A DNA stretch of 64,000 bases from Petrolisthes cinctipes (lineage: Eukaryota; Arthropoda; Malacostraca; Decapoda; Porcellanidae): contig JAWQEG010000082.1 of NCBI GenBank assembly GCA_033782935.1, positions 620,001-684,000 of the forward strand, read 5' to 3'. The translations under genes were made by a program, and so were the position numbers. The notes under the pieces were generated by a model, which saw only the letters and a program-made list of their open reading frames with translations, was not told the DNA's origin and did no database searches. Position 1 is the stretch's first letter. Every line of letters begins with the position of its first letter. This document shows positions 23,705 through 35,163 of this stretch, in pieces.

Positions 23705-23852
23705 GAATATTTTCAAAATATAGGCTAAAAACATGCTGAAAATCGATATTTTAGGTGCCAAAAAATCGATATCTCAAATTCAGTCCCAAAACACCCGAAA
23801 ATTCGATATTTAGAGGTCCCAGAAGGTATCTGTACATGCCTACTCCGTGTTA
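23705..23852 (+). repeat. Monomer class C2 (148 bp, internally deleted), exemplar
   Basis: A short monomer: relative to A it lacks 29 bp (monomer positions 69-97), joining gtcgatat directly to ctcaaattc. The lost segment is bounded by ATAT direct repeats (positions 65-68 and 94-97), as expected for deletion between short homologies. C2 is recognised by the frequent cgacattttaggtgccaaa, aaaaaatcgatat and the tail tagaggtcccagaaggtat. It normally precedes A2. This copy has gctgaaaatcgatatttta in place of the more usual gctaaaaatcgacatttta. Confidence 0.92.
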
Positions 23853-24029
23853 GAGTAATTTCAAAATACAGGCCAAAAACATACTGAAAATCGATCTTTT
23901 AGGTGCCCAAAAGTCGATATGTGCATGCATCTTCTGTACCCGTTTATATCTCAAATTCTGGCCCTAAACACCCGAAAATTCGATATTTTGGGGTCCCAGA
24001 AGCGATCTGTACATGCCTACTCCGTGTTA
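23853..24029 (+). repeat. Monomer class A2 (177 bp), exemplar
   Basis: Full-length monomer with aatacaggccaaaaacatac, gtgcccaaaagtcgatatg, gcatgcatcttctg, and a distinctive second half: attctggccctaaacaccc, attcgatattttggggtc and gaagcgatctg. It normally follows C2 and precedes B2. This copy has a T-to-A change in the boundary dyad (gagtaatttc), a marker shared with copies at 26346, 29165, 31159, 31974 and 35796, which helps trace block duplications. Confidence 0.92.
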
Positions 24030-24205
24030 GAGTATTTTCAAAATTCAGGCCCAAAACATGCTGAAAATCGATATTTTTGGTGCCCAAAGTCAATATGTGC
24101 ATGTATCTTCTGTACCCGTTTATATCTCAAATTCAGGCTCAAAACACCCGAAAATTCAATATTTTGGGGTCCCAGAAGCAATCTATACATGCCTACTCAG
24201 TGCTA
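24030..24205 (+). repeat. Monomer class B2 (176 bp), exemplar
   Basis: Like B1 but with aaattcaggcccaaaacatg at the start (so its boundary dyad is imperfect) and gatatttttggtgcccaaag in the middle. It normally follows A2 and precedes C1. Its second half matches A1 and B1. A frequent derived form loses 10 bp at the junction with C1 (ctgtacagtgctag in place of ctgtacatgcctactcag...). Confidence 0.92.
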
Positions 24206-24353
24206 GAATATTTTCAAAATATAGGCTAAAAACATGCTAAAAATCGATCTTTTAGGTGCCAAAAAGTCGATATCTCAAATTCAGTCCCAAAACACCCGAA
24301 AATTCGATATTTAGGGGTCCCAGAAGCGATCTGTACATGCCTACTCCGTGTTA
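24206..24353 (+). repeat. Monomer class C1 (148 bp, internally deleted), exemplar
   Basis: Same 29-bp deletion as C2, so the deletion predates the split of the two C types. Diagnostics are gatcttttaggtgccaaa, aaaagtcgatatctc and the tail taggggtcccagaagcgat. It normally precedes A1. Some copies are C1 at the front and C2 at the back (for example the C monomer starting at 407 and those at 39470 and 39971), evidence of exchange inside the monomer. Confidence 0.92.
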
Positions 24354-25699
24354 GAGTATTTTCAAAATACATGCTCAAAACATACTGAAAATCGATCTTT
24401 TAGGTGCACAAAAGTCGATATGTGCATGCATCTTCAGTACCCGTTTATATCTCAAATTCAGGCTCAAAACACCCGAAAATTCAATATTTTGGGGTCCCAG
24501 AAGCAATCTGTACATGCCTATTCAGTGTTAGAGTATTTTCAAAAGACTGGCCCAAAACATGCTGAAAATCGATATTTTAGATGCCCAAAGTCAATATGTG
24601 CATGTATCTTCTGTACCCGTTTATATCTCAAATTCAGGCTCAAAACACCCGAAAATTCAATATTTTGGGGTCCCAGAAGCAATCTGTACATGCCTACACA
24701 GTGCTAGAATATTTTCAAAATATAGGCTAAAAGCATGCTAAAAATCGATATTTTAGGTGCCAAAAAATCGATATCTCAAATTCAGTCCCAAAACACCCGA
24801 AAATTCGATATTTAGAGGTCCCAGAAGGTATCTGTACATGTCTACTCCGTGTTAGAGTATTTTCAAAATACAGGCCAAAAACATACTGAAAATCGATATT
24901 TTAGGTGCCCAAAAGTCGATATGTGCATGCATCTTCTGTACCCGTTTATATCTCAAATTCTGGCCCTAAACACCCGAAAATTCGATATTTTGGGGTCCCA
25001 GAAGCGATCTGTACATGCCTACTCCGTGTTAGAGTATTTTCAAAATTCAGGTCCAAAACATGCTGAAAAACGATATTTTTGGTGCCCAAAGTCAATATGT
25101 GCATGTATCTTCTGTACCCGTTTATATCTCAAATTCAGGCTCAAAACACCCGAAAATTCAATATTTTCGGGTCCCAGAAGCAATCTGTACATGCCTACAC
25201 AGTGCTAGAATATTTTCAAAATATAGGCTAAAAACATGCTAAGAATCGACATTTTAGGTGCCAAAAAATCGATATATCAAATTCAGTCCCAAAACACCCA
25301 AAATTCGATATTTAGAGGTCCCAGAAGGTATCTGTACATGCCTAATCCGTGTTAGAGTATTTTCAAAATACAGGCCAAAAACATACTGAAAATCGATCTT
25401 TTAGGTGCCCAAAAGTCGATATGTGCATGCATCTTCTGTACCCGTTTATATCTCAAATTCTGGCCCTAAACACCCGAAAATTCGATATTTTGGGGTCCCA
25501 GAAGCGATCTGTACATGCCTACTCCGTGTTAGAGTATTTTCAAAATTCAGGTCCAAAACATGCTGAAAATCGATATTTTTGGTGCCCAAAGTCAATATGT
25601 GCATGTATCTTCTGTACCCGTTCATATCTCAAATTCAGGCTCAAAACACCCGAAAATTCAATATTTTGGGGTCCCAGAAGCAATCTGTACAGTGCTAGA

Positions 25700-25713
25700 A
25701 TATTTATAAATAT
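25700..25713. repeat. Perfect 14-bp palindrome at a monomer boundary, copy 2
   Basis: Same 14-mer at the B2-to-C1 junction of the 490-bp unit that starts at 25355. Confidence 0.93.
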
Positions 25714-27848
25714 AGGCTAAAAACATGCTAAAAATCGATCTTTTAGGTGCCAAAAAGTCGATATCTCAAATTCAGTCCCAAAACACCCGAAAATTCGATA
25801 TTTAGGGGTCCCAGAAGCGATCTGTACATGCCTACTCCGTGTTAGAGTATTTTCAAAATACATGCTCAAAACATACTGAAAATCGATCTTTTAGGTGCAC
25901 AAAAGTCGATATGTGCATGCATCTTCAGTACCCGTTTATATCTCAAATTCAGGCTCAAAACACCCGAAAATTCAATATTTTGGGGTCCCAGAAGCAATCT
26001 GTACATGCCTACTCCGTGTTAGAGTATTTTCAAAATACAGGCCCAAAACATGCTGAAAATCGATATTTTAGATGCCCAAAGTCAATATGTGCATGTATCT
26101 TCTGTACCCGTTTATATCTCAAATTCAGGCTCAAAACACCCGAAAATTCTATATTTTGGGGTCCCAGAAGCAATCTGTACATGCCTACACAGTGCAAGAA
26201 TATTTTCAAAATATAGGCTAAAAACATGCTTAAAATCGATATTTTAGGTGCCGAAAAATCGATATCTCAAATTCAGTCCCAAAACACCCGAAAATTCGAT
26301 ATTTAGAGGTCCCAGAAGGTATCTGTACATGCCTACTCCGTGTTAGAGTAATTTCAAAATACAGGCCAAAAACATACTGAAAATCGATCTTTTAGGTGCC
26401 CAAAAGTCGATATGTGCATGCATCTTCTGTACCCGTTTATATCTCAAATTCTGGCCCTAAACACCCGAAAATTCGATATTTTGGGGTCCCAGAAGCGATC
26501 TGTACATGCCTACTCCGTGTTAGAGTATTTTCAAAATTCAGGCCCAAAACATGCTGAAAATCTATATTTTTGGTGCCCAAAGTCAATATGTGCATGTATC
26601 TTCTGTACCCGTTTATATCTCAAATTCAGGCTCAAAACACCCGAAAATTCAATATTTTGGAGTCCCAGAAGCAATCTGTACATGCCTACTCAGTGCTAGA
26701 ATATTTTCAAAATATAGGCTAAAAACATGCTAAAAATCGATCTTTTAGGTGCCAAAAAGTCGATATCTCAAATTCAGTCCCAAAACACCCGAAAATTCGA
26801 TATTTAGGGGTCCCAGAAGCGATCTGTACATGCCTACTCCGTGTTAGAGTATTTTCAAAATACATGCTCAAAACATACTGAAAATCGATCTTTTAGGTGC
26901 ACAAAAGTCGATATGTGCATGCATCTTCAGTACCCGTTTATATCTCAAATTCAGGCTCAAAACACCCGAAAATTCAATATTTTGGGGTCCCAGAAGCAAT
27001 CTGTACATGCCTACTCAGTGTTAGAGTATTTTCAAAATACAGGCCCAAAACATGCTGAAAATCGATATTTTAGATGCCCAAAGTCAATATGTGCATGTAT
27101 CTTCTGTACCCGTTTATATCTCAAATTCAGGCTCAAAACACCCGAAAATTCAATATTTTGGGGTCCCAGAAGCAATCTGTACATGCCTACACAGTGCTAG
27201 AATATTTTCAAAATATAGGCTAAAAACATGCTAAAAATCGACATTTTAGGTGCCAAAAAATCGATATATCGAATTCAGTCCCAAAACACCCGAAAATTCG
27301 ATATTTAGAGGTCCCAGAAGGTATCTGTACATGCCTACTCCGTGTTAGAGTATTTTCAAAATACAGGCCAAAAACATACTGAAAATCGATCTTTTAGGTG
27401 CCCAAAAGTCGATATGTGCATGCATCTTCTGTACCCGTTTATATCTCAAATTCTGGCCCTAAACACCCGAAAATTCGATATTTTGGGGTCCCAGAAGCGA
27501 TCTGTACATGCCTACTCCGTGTTAGAGTATTTTCAAAATTCAGGCCCAAAACATGCTGAAAATCGATATTTTTGGTGCCCAAAGTCAATATGTGCATGTG
27601 TCTTCTGTACCCGTTTATATCTCAAATTCAGGCTCAAAACAACCGAAAATTCAATATTTTGGGGTCCCAGAAGCAATCTGTACATGCCTATTCAGTGCTA
27701 GAATATTTTCAAAATATAGGCTAAAAACATGCTAAAAATCGATCTTTTAGGTGCCAAAAAGTCGATATCTCAAATTCAGTCCCAAAACACCCGAAAATTC
27801 GATATTTAGGGGTCTCAGAAGCGATCTGTACATGCCTACTCCGTGTTA

Positions 27849-28173
27849 GAGTATTTTCAAAATACATGCTCAAAACATACTGAAAATCGATATTTTAGAT
27901 GCACAAAAGTCGATATGTGCATGCATCTTCAGTACCCGTTTATATCTCAAATTCAGGCTCAAAACACCAGAAAATTCAATATTTTCGGGTCCCAGAAGCA
28001 ATCTGTACATGCCTACACAGTGCTAGAATATTTTCAAAATATAGGCTAAAAACATGCTAAGAATCGACATTTTAGGTGCCAAAAAATCGATATATCAAAT
28101 TCAGTCCCAAAACACCCGAAAATTCGATATTTAGAGGTCCCAGAAGGTATCTGTACATGCCTACTCCGTGTTA
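27849..28173 (+). repeat. Hybrid A1/B + C2 dimer unit (325 bp), second copy
   Basis: Shares gatattttagatgcac, cgggtccc and gctaagaatcgac with 22536-22860 and additionally accagaaaattc with 34480-34804. It lies 5313 bp after the first and 6631 bp before the third. Confidence 0.84.
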
Positions 28174-28518
28174 GAGTATTTTCAAAATACAGGCCAAAAA
28201 CATACTGAAAATCGATCTTTTAGGTGCCCAAAAGTCGTTATGTGCATGCATCTTCTGTACCCGTTTATATCTCAAATTCTGGCCCTAAATACCCGAAAAT
28301 TCGATATTTTGGGGTCCCAGAAGCGATCTGTACATGCCTACTCCGTGTTAGAGTATTTTCAAAATTCAGGTCCAAAACATGCTGAAAATCAATATTTTTG
28401 GTGCCCAAAGTCAATATGTGCATGTATCTTCTGTACCCGTTCATATCTCAAATTCAGGCTCAAAACACCCGAAAATTCAATATTTTGGGGTCCCAGAAGC
28501 AATCTGTACAGTGCTAGA

Positions 28519-28532
28519 ATATTTATAAATAT
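28519..28532. repeat. Perfect 14-bp palindrome at a monomer boundary, copy 3
   Basis: Same 14-mer, in the unit that starts at 28174. Confidence 0.93.
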
Positions 28533-31503
28533 AGGCTAAAAACATGCTAAAAATCGATCTTTTAGGTGCCAAAAAGTCGATATCTCAAATTCAGTCCCAA
28601 AACACCCGAAAATTCGATATTTAGGGGTCCCAGAAGCGATCTGTACATGCCTACTCCGTGTTAGAGTGTTTTCAAAATACATGCTCAAAACATACTGAAA
28701 ATCGATCTTTTAGGTGCACAAAAGTCGATATGTGCATGCATCTTCAGTACCCGTTTATATCTCAAATTCAGGCTCAAAACACCCGAAAATTCGATATTTT
28801 GGGGTCCCAGAAGCAATCTGTACATGCCTACTCCGTGTTAGAGTATTTTCAAAATACAGGCCCAAAACATGCTGAAAATCGATATTTTAGATGCCCAAAG
28901 TAAATATGTGCATGTAACTTCTGTACCCGTTTATATCTCAAATTCAGGCTCAAAACACCCGAAAATTCTATATTTTGGGGTCCCAGAAGCAATCTGTACA
29001 TGCCTACACAGTGCAAGAATATTTTCAAAATATAGGCTAAAAACATGCTGAAAATCGATATTTTAGGTGCCAAAAAATCGATATCTCAAATTCAGTCCCA
29101 AAACACCCGAAAATTCGATATTTAGAAGTCCCAGAAGGTATCTGTACATGCCTACTCCGTATTAGAGTAATTTCAAAATACAGGCCAAAAACATACTGAA
29201 AATCGATCTTTTAGGTGCCCAAAAGTCGATATGTGCATGCATCTTCTGTACCCGTTTATATCTCAAATTCTGGCCCTAAACACCCGAAAATTCGATATTT
29301 TGGGGTCCCAGAAGCGAACTGTACATGCCTACTCCGTGTTAGAGTATTTTCAAAATTCAGGCCCAAAACATGCTGAAAATCGATATTTTTGGTGCCCAAA
29401 GTCAATATGTGCATGTATCTTCTGTACCCGTTTATATCTCAAATTCAGGCTCAAAACACCCGAAAATTCAATATTTTGGGGTCCCAGAAGCAATCTGTAC
29501 ATGCCTACTCAGTGCTAGAATATTTTCAAAATATAGGCTAAAAACATGCTATAAATCGATCTTTTAGGTGCCTTAAAGTCGATATCTCAAATTCAGTCCC
29601 AAAATACCCGAAAATTCGATATTTAGTGGTCCCAGAAGCGATCTGTACATGCCTACTCCGTGTTAGAGTATTTTCAAAATACATGCTCAAAACATACTGA
29701 AAATCGATCTTTTAGGTGCACAAAAGTCGATATGTGCATGCATCTTCAGTACCCGTTTATATCTCAAATTCAGGCTCAAAACACCCGAAAATTCAATATT
29801 TTGGGGTCCCAGAAGCAATCTGTACATGCCTACTCAGTGTTAGAGTATTTTCAAAATACAGGCCCAAAACATGCTGAAAATCGATATTTTAGATGCCCAA
29901 AGTCAATATGTGCATGTATTTTCTGTACCCGTTAATATCTCAAATTCAGGCTCAAAACACCCGAAAATTCAATATTTTGGGGTCCCAGAAGCAATCTGTA
30001 CATGCCTACACAGTGCTAGAATATTTTCAAAATATAGGCTAAAAACATGCTAAAAATCGACATTTTAGGTGCCAAAAAATCGATATCTCAAATTCAGTCC
30101 CAAAACACCCGAAAATTCGATATATAGAGGTCCCAGAAGGTATCTGTACATGCCTACTCCGTGTTAGAGTATTTTCAAAATACAGGCCAAAAACATACTG
30201 AAAATCGATCTTTTAGGTGCCCAAAAGTCGATATGTGCATGCATCTTCTGTACCCGTTTATATCTCAAATTCTGGCCCTAAACACCCGAAAATTCGATAT
30301 TTTTGGGTCCCAGAAGCGATCTGTACATGCCTACTCCGTGTTAGAGTATTTTCAAAATTCAGGCCCAAAACATGCTGAAAATCGATATTTTAGATGCCTT
30401 AAGTCAATATGTGCATGAATCTTCTGTACCCGTTTATATCTCAAATTAAGGCTCAAAACACCCGAAAATTCAATATTTTGGGGTCCCAGAAGCAATCTGT
30501 ACAGTGCTAGAATATTTTCAAAATATAGGCTAAAAACATGCTAAAAATCGATCTTTTAGGTGCCAAAAAGTCGATATCTCAAATTCAGTCCCAAAACACC
30601 CGAAAATTCGATATTTAGGGGTCCCAGAAGCGATCTGAACATGCCTACTCCGTGTTAGAGTATTTTCAAAATACATGCTCAAAACATACTGAAAATCGAT
30701 CTTTTAGGTGCACAAAAGTCGATATGTGCATGCATCTTCAGTACCCGTTTATATCTCAAATTCAGGCTCAAAACACCCGAAAATTCAATATTTTGGGGTC
30801 CCAGAAGCAATCTGTACATGCCTACTCCGTGTTAGAGTATTTTCAAAATACAGGCCCAAAACATGCTGAAAATCGATATTTTAGATGCCCAAAGTCAATA
30901 TGTGCATGTATCTTCTGTACCCGTTTATATCTCAAATTCAGGCTCAAAACACCCGAAAATTCTATATTTTGGGGTCCCAGAAGCAATCTGTACATGCCTA
31001 CACAGTGCAAGAATATTTTCAAAATATAGGCTAAAAACATGCTGAAAATCGATATTTTAGGTGCCAAAAAGTCGATATCTCAAATTCAGTCCCAAAACAC
31101 CCGAAAATTCGATATTTAGAGGTCCCAGAAGGTATCTGTACATGCCTACTCCGTGTTAGAGTAATTTCAAAATACAGGCCAAAAACATACTGAAAATTGA
31201 TCTTTTAGGTGCCCAAAAGTCGATATGTGCATGCATCTTCTGTACCCGTTTAAATCTCAAATTCTGGCCCTAAACACCCGAAAATTCGATATTTTGGGGT
31301 CCCAGAAGCGATCTGTACATGCCTACTCCGTGTTAGAGTATTTTCAAAATTCAGGTCCAAAACATGCTGAAAATCGATATTTTTGGTGCCCAAAGTCAAT
31401 ATGTGCATGTATCTTCTGTACCCGTTCATATCTCAAATTCAGGCTCAAAACACCCGAAAATTCAATATTTTGGGGTCCCAGAAGCAATCTGTACAGTGCT
31501 AGA

Positions 31504-31517
31504 ATATTTATAAATAT
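31504..31517. repeat. Perfect 14-bp palindrome at a monomer boundary, copy 4
   Basis: Same 14-mer, in the unit that starts at 31159. Confidence 0.93.
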
Positions 31518-31648
31518 AGGCTAAAAACATGCTAAAAATCGATCTTTTACGTGCCAAAAAGTCGATATCTCAAATTCAGTCCCAAAACACCCGAAAATTC
31601 GATATTTAGGGGTCCCAGAAGCGATCTGTACATGCCTACTCCGTGTTA

Positions 31649-31973
31649 GAGTATTTTCAAAATACATGCTCAAAACATACTGAAAATCGATCTTTTAGGT
31701 GCACAAAAGTCGATATGTGCATGCATCTTCAGTACCCGTTTATATCTCAAATTCAGGCTCAAAACACCCGAAAATTCTATATTTTGGGGTCCCAGAAGCA
31801 ATCTGTACATGCCTACACAGTGCAAGAATATTTTCAAAATATAGGCTAAAAACATGCTGAAAATCGATATTTTAGGTGCCAAAAAATCGATATCTCAAAT
31901 TCAGTCCCAAAACACCCGAAAATTCGATATTTAGAGGTCCCAGAAGGTATCTGTACATGCCTACTCCGTGTTA
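31649..31973 (+). repeat. Hybrid A1/B + C2 dimer unit (325 bp), independent lineage
   Basis: A1 head joined to a B1 tail carrying attctatatttt and gcaagaatatt, the private markers of the B1 monomers at 26022, 28841, 30835 and 35472. So this dimer arose locally from a trimer such as 30658-31158 by loss of 176 bp, separately from the 22536 lineage. Confidence 0.82.
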
Positions 31974-34106
31974 GAGTAATTTCAAAATACAGGCCAAAAA
32001 CATACTGAAAATCGATCTTTTAGGTGCCCAAAAGTCGATATGTGCATGCATCTTCTGTACCCGTTTATATCTCAAATTCTGGCCCTAAACACCCGAAAAT
32101 TCGATATTTTGGGGTCCCAGAAGCGATCTGTACATGCCTACTCCGTGTTAGAGTATTTTCAAAATTCAGGCCCAAAACATGCTGAAAATCGATATTTTTG
32201 GTGCCCAAAGTCAATATGTGCATGTATCTTCTGTACCCGTTTATATCTCAAATTCAGGCTCAAAACACCCGAAAATTCAATATTTTGGGGTCCCAGAAGC
32301 AATCTGTTCATGCCTACTCAGTGCTAGAATATTTTCAAAATATAGGCTAAAAACATGCTAAAAATCGATCTTTTAGGTGCCAAAAAGTCGATATCTCAAA
32401 TTCAGTCCCAAAACACCCGAAAATTCGATATTTAGGGGTCCCAGAAGCGATCTGTACATGCCTACTCCGTGTTAGAGTATTTTCAAAATACATGCTCAAA
32501 ACATACTGAAAATCGATCTTTTAGGTGCACAAAAGTCGATATGTGCATGCATCTTCAGTACCCGTTTATATCTCAAATTCAGGCTCAAAACACCCGAAAA
32601 TTCAATATTTTGGGGTCCCAGAAGCAATCTGTACATGCCTATTCAGTGTTAGAGTATTTTCAAAAGACTGGCCCAAAACATGCTGAAAATCGATATTTTA
32701 GATGCCCAAAGTCAATATGTGCATGTATCTTCTGTACCCGTTTATATCTCAAATTCAGGCTCAAAACACCCGAAAATTCAATATTTTGGGGTCCCAGAAG
32801 CAATCTGTACATGCCTACACAGTGCTAGAATATTTTCAAAATATAGGCTAAAAGCATGCTAAAAATCGATATTTTAGGTGCCAAAAAATCGATATCTCAA
32901 ATTCAGTCCCAAAACACCCGAAAATTCGATATTTAGAGGTCCCAGAAGGTATCTGTACATGTCTACTCCGTGTTAGAGTATTTTCAAAATACAGGCCAAA
33001 AACATACTGAAAATCGATATTTTAGGTGCCCAAAAGTCGATATGTGCATGCATCTTCTGTACCCGTTTATATCTCAAATTCTGGCCCTAAACACCCGAAA
33101 ATTCGATATTTTGGGGTCCCAGAAGCGATCTGTACATGCCTACTCCGTGTTAGAGTATTTTCAAAATTCAGGTCCAAAACATGCTGAAAAACGATATTTT
33201 TGGTGCCCAAAGTCAATATGTGCATGTATCTTCTGTACCCGTTTATATCTCAAATTCAGGCTCAAAACAACCGAAAATTCAATATTTTGGGGTCCCAGAA
33301 GCAATCTGTACATGCCTACTCAGTGCTAGAATATTTTCAAAATATAGGCTAAAAACATGCTAAAAATCGATCTTTTAGGTGCCAAAAAGTCGATATCTCA
33401 AATTCAGTCCCAAAACACCCGAAAATTCGATATTTAGGGGTCCCAGAAGCGATCTGTACATGCCTACTCCGTGCTAGAGTATTTTCAAAATACATGCTCA
33501 AAACATACTGAAAATCGATCTTTTAGGTGCACAAAAGTCGATATGTGCATGCATCTTCAGTACCCGTTTATATCTCAAATTCAGGCTCAAAACACCCGAA
33601 AATTCAATATTTTGGGGTCCCAGAAGCAATCTGTACATGCCTACTCAGTGTTAGAGTATTTTCAAAATACAGGCCCAAAACATGCTGAAAATCGATATTT
33701 TAGATGCCCAAAGTCAATATGTGCATGTATCTTCTGTACCCGTTTATATCTCAAATTCAGGCTCAAAACACCCGAAAATTCAATATTTTGGGGTCCCAGA
33801 AGCAATCTGTACATGCCTACACAGTGCTAGAATATTTTCAAAATATAGGCTAAAAACATGCTAAAAATCGACATTTTAGGTGCCAAAAAATCGATATATC
33901 AAATTCAGTCCCAAAACACCCGAAAATTCGATATTTAGAGGTCCCAGAAGGTATCTGTACATGCCTACTCCGTGTTAGAGTATTTTCAAAATACAGGCCA
34001 AAAACATACTGAAAATCGATCTTTTAGGTGCCCAAAAGTCGATATGTGCATGCATCTTCTGTACCCGTTTATATCTCAAATTCTGGCCCTAAACACCCGA
34101 AAATTC

Positions 34107-34115
34107 TTTTTTTTT
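34107..34115 (+). repeat. T9 run replacing gatatttt
   Basis: In an A2 monomer the usual attcgatattttgggg reads attc, nine T, gggg. This one-base gain explains why the long-range offset changes from 6630 to 6631. It may be a real change or a base-calling error. Confidence 0.85.
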
Positions 34116-34479
34116 GGGGTCCCAGAAGCGATCTGTACATGCCTACTCCGTGTTAGAGTATTTTCAAAATTCAGGCCCAAAACATGCTGAAAATCGATAT
34201 TTTTGGTGCCCAAAGTCAATATGTGCATGTGTCTTCTGTACCCGTTTATATCTCAAATTCAGGCTCAAAACAACCGAAAATTCAATATTTTGGGGTCCCA
34301 GAAGCAATCTGTACATGCCTATTCAGTGCTAGAATATTTTCAAAATATAGGCTAAAAACATGCTAAAAATCGATCTTTTAGGTACCAAAAAGTCGATATC
34401 TCAAATTCAGTCCCAAAACACCCGAAAATTCGATATTTAGGGGTCTCAGAAGCGATCTGTACATGCCTACTCCGTGTTA

Positions 34480-34804
34480 GAGTATTTTCAAAATACATGC
34501 TCAAAACATACTGAAAATCGATATTTTAGATGCACAAAAGTCGATATGTGCATGCATCTTCAGTACCCGTTTATATCTCAAATTCAGGCTCAAAACACCA
34601 GAAAATTCAATATTTTCGGGTCCCAGAAGCAATCTGTACATGCCTACACAGTGCTAGAATATTTTCAAAATATAGGCTAAAAACATGCTAAGAATCGACA
34701 TTTTAGGTGCCAAAAAATCGATATATCAAATTCAGTCCCAAAACACCCGAAAATTCGATATTTAGAGGTCCCAGAAGGTATCTGTACATGCCTACTCCGT
34801 GTTA
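34480..34804 (+). repeat. Hybrid A1/B + C2 dimer unit (325 bp), third copy
   Basis: Carries all the private markers of 27849-28173, 6631 bp upstream, and was copied as part of the large block. Confidence 0.85.
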
Positions 34805-35149
34805 GAGTATTTTCAAAATACAGGCCAAAAACATACTGAAAATCGATCTTTTAGGTGCCCAAAAGTCGTTATGTGCATGCATCTTCTGTACCCGTTTATA
34901 TCTCAAATTCTGGCCCTAAATACCCGAAAATTCGATATTTTGGGGTCCCAGAAGCGATCTGTACATGCCTACTCCGTGTTAGAGTATTTTCAAAATTGAG
35001 GTCCAAAACATGCTGAAAATCAATATTTTTGGTGCCCAAAGTCAATATGTGCATGTATCTTCTGTACCCGTTCATATCTCAAATTCAGGCTCAAAACACC
35101 CGAAAATTCAATATTTTGGGGTCCCAGAAGCAATCTGTACAGTGCTAGA

Positions 35150-35163
35150 ATATTTATAAATAT
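35150..35163. repeat. Perfect 14-bp palindrome at a monomer boundary, copy 5
   Basis: Same 14-mer, in the unit that starts at 34805. Confidence 0.93.

Larger units (their letters stand above)
23352..24353 (+). repeat. Exemplar of the canonical 1002-bp, six-monomer HOR (A1-B1-C2-A2-B2-C1)
   Basis: Two 501-bp trimers, 23352-23852 and 23853-24353, form the alternating pattern that recurs through much of the array. The first trimer carries gtgcacaaaagtcg and cttcagtaccc in A1, gatattttagatgccc in B1, and tagaggtcccagaaggtat at the end of C2. The second carries aaatacaggccaaaaac and attctggccctaaac in A2, gatatttttggtgccc in B2, and taggggtcccagaagcgat at the end of C1. The same order recurs for example at 26847-27848, 38616-39617 and 28664-29665. 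Monomers at the same place in successive HORs look far more alike than neighbouring monomers, which is the defining property of a higher-order repeat. Confidence 0.93.
22033..31973 (+). repeat. Array block VI: canonical HORs with variants recurring every ~2.5-2.8 kb
   Basis: Units start at 22033 (503), 22536 (325), 22861 (491), 23352, 23853, 24354, 24855 (500), 25355 (490), 25845, 26346, 26847, 27348, 27849 (325), 28174 (490), 28664, 29165, 29666, 30167 (491), 30658, 31159 (490) and 31649 (325). Units 22861-24854 correspond to 25355-27347 at an offset of 2493-2494, and 25355-27848 to 28174-30657 at an offset of 2819 (less exactly in the last two units). Shared rare markers are the tttataaat boundary, cccgttcatatc, gagtaatttc, gcaagaatatt and attctatatttt. 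Confidence 0.88.

Noticed and set aside
24300..24330. Telomere-like ttaggg inside gatatttaggggtc
   Set aside because: It occurs once per C1 monomer in a fixed context, never in tandem.
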